A DNA stretch of 64,000 bases from Betaproteobacteria bacterium UKL13-2 (GTDB taxonomy: Bacteria > Pseudomonadota > Gammaproteobacteria > Burkholderiales > Usitatibacteraceae), in NCBI GenBank assembly GCA_001602455.1, contig CP012157.1, forward strand, positions 1,049,733 to 1,113,732, read 5' to 3'. Numbering within the stretch: the first letter of the stretch is position 1; the number at the start of each line of letters is the position of its first letter. The notes beneath the pieces are model-generated. The model did no database searches. It had not been told where the DNA came from and saw only the letters and a program-made list of their open reading frames with translations. Below are positions 63,917 to 64,000 of the stretch, in pieces. The position numbers were made by a program, and so were the translations under genes.

Positions 63917-64000
63917 CTGGTCCGAGCATTTCATGCGGGCGCGTTCGAAAGCGGGTCAGTAGGTGAACGGACGAGCGATTTTCCGCCTAGCCCACCACAG
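63917..64000 (-). repeat. family A MITE-like repeat, copy A8 (cut by window edge)
   Basis: CTGG-TCCGAGCATTTCATGC starts a copy read in reverse. It continues with GGCGCGTTCGAAAGCGGGTC, AGTAGGTGAACGGACGAGCG and GCCCACCACAG, colinear with the right part of A5 and A6. The element continues beyond the window. Confidence 0.8.

Overview
The window looks like the chromosome of a betaproteobacterium (Burkholderiales or a close relative). Supporting signs are the ispB | rplU-rpmA-obgE-proB arrangement, a PP0621-pilS-pilR run, intracellular PHA depolymerase next to a PhaM-like granule protein, and class Ia nrdA/nrdB. Genus and species cannot be fixed from the sequence. No rRNA, CRISPR array, prophage or plasmid backbone is visible; two tRNA genes are present.

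Layout. 0-1.6 kb is a graveyard: the 3' half of an IS3-family insertion sequence, tails of two antitoxin genes (MqsA-like and HigA/XRE-like), an IS110 transposase tail and IS21-like terminal repeats. 1.6-4.6 kb holds a DUF4198 periplasmic protein translationally coupled to a TonB-dependent receptor. 4.7-6.2 kb holds YqaA- and DCC-family proteins and a broken PH-domain gene. 6.2-9.8 kb is a compact coenzyme A operon: separate coaC and coaB, type I pantothenate kinase coaA, panB and panC. 9.8-16.8 kb has glutathione transferases, a second large TonB receptor, a CoA-type Nudix hydrolase and proline iminopeptidase. 17.0-18.7 kb is phaZ-phaM. 19.2-21.9 kb is an accessory patch with a broken HipA-like kinase, an intact HIRAN-type partner and a SEC-C protein. 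22.1-25.2 kb is a GbsR/MarR regulator followed by a cyanide-insensitive-type bd oxidase (cioAB). 25.2-32.9 kb is housekeeping (acylphosphatase, release-factor-like protein, metG, apbC, dcd, gltX, tRNA-Ala, tRNA-Glu). 33.2-35.0 kb is a manganese module: yybP-ykoY riboswitch, GDT1-type exporter and a CDF transporter. 35.2-41.4 kb has a TPR-like exported protein, a 1348-residue hybrid histidine kinase and a lytic transglycosylase. 41.5-50.1 kb is proB-obgE-rpmA-rplU, ispB, fpr and the pilS/pilR pair. 50.5-55.6 kb is the nrd locus with NrdR and DnaA boxes. A second, complete IS3 copy follows at 55.6-56.9 kb, then a nitroreductase, a TraR/DksA protein, a RIO-type kinase, a cold-shock protein, malonyl-CoA decarboxylase and a DUF1838 protein.

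The least expected signal is a dispersed family of non-coding, MITE-like repeats (called family A here; about 60-330 bp) with terminal inverted repeats close to CCTGAAYATTTCATGG and CTAG-like outer flanks. In four places (phaM, slt, the traR-like gene and pip) the TAG stop codon of a gene lies inside the CTAG at the repeat boundary. A related 44-bp palindromic family (family B) sits in several of the same intergenic regions. Both are accompanied by gene decay and by the two IS3 copies, which lie in opposite orientation about 55 kb apart.
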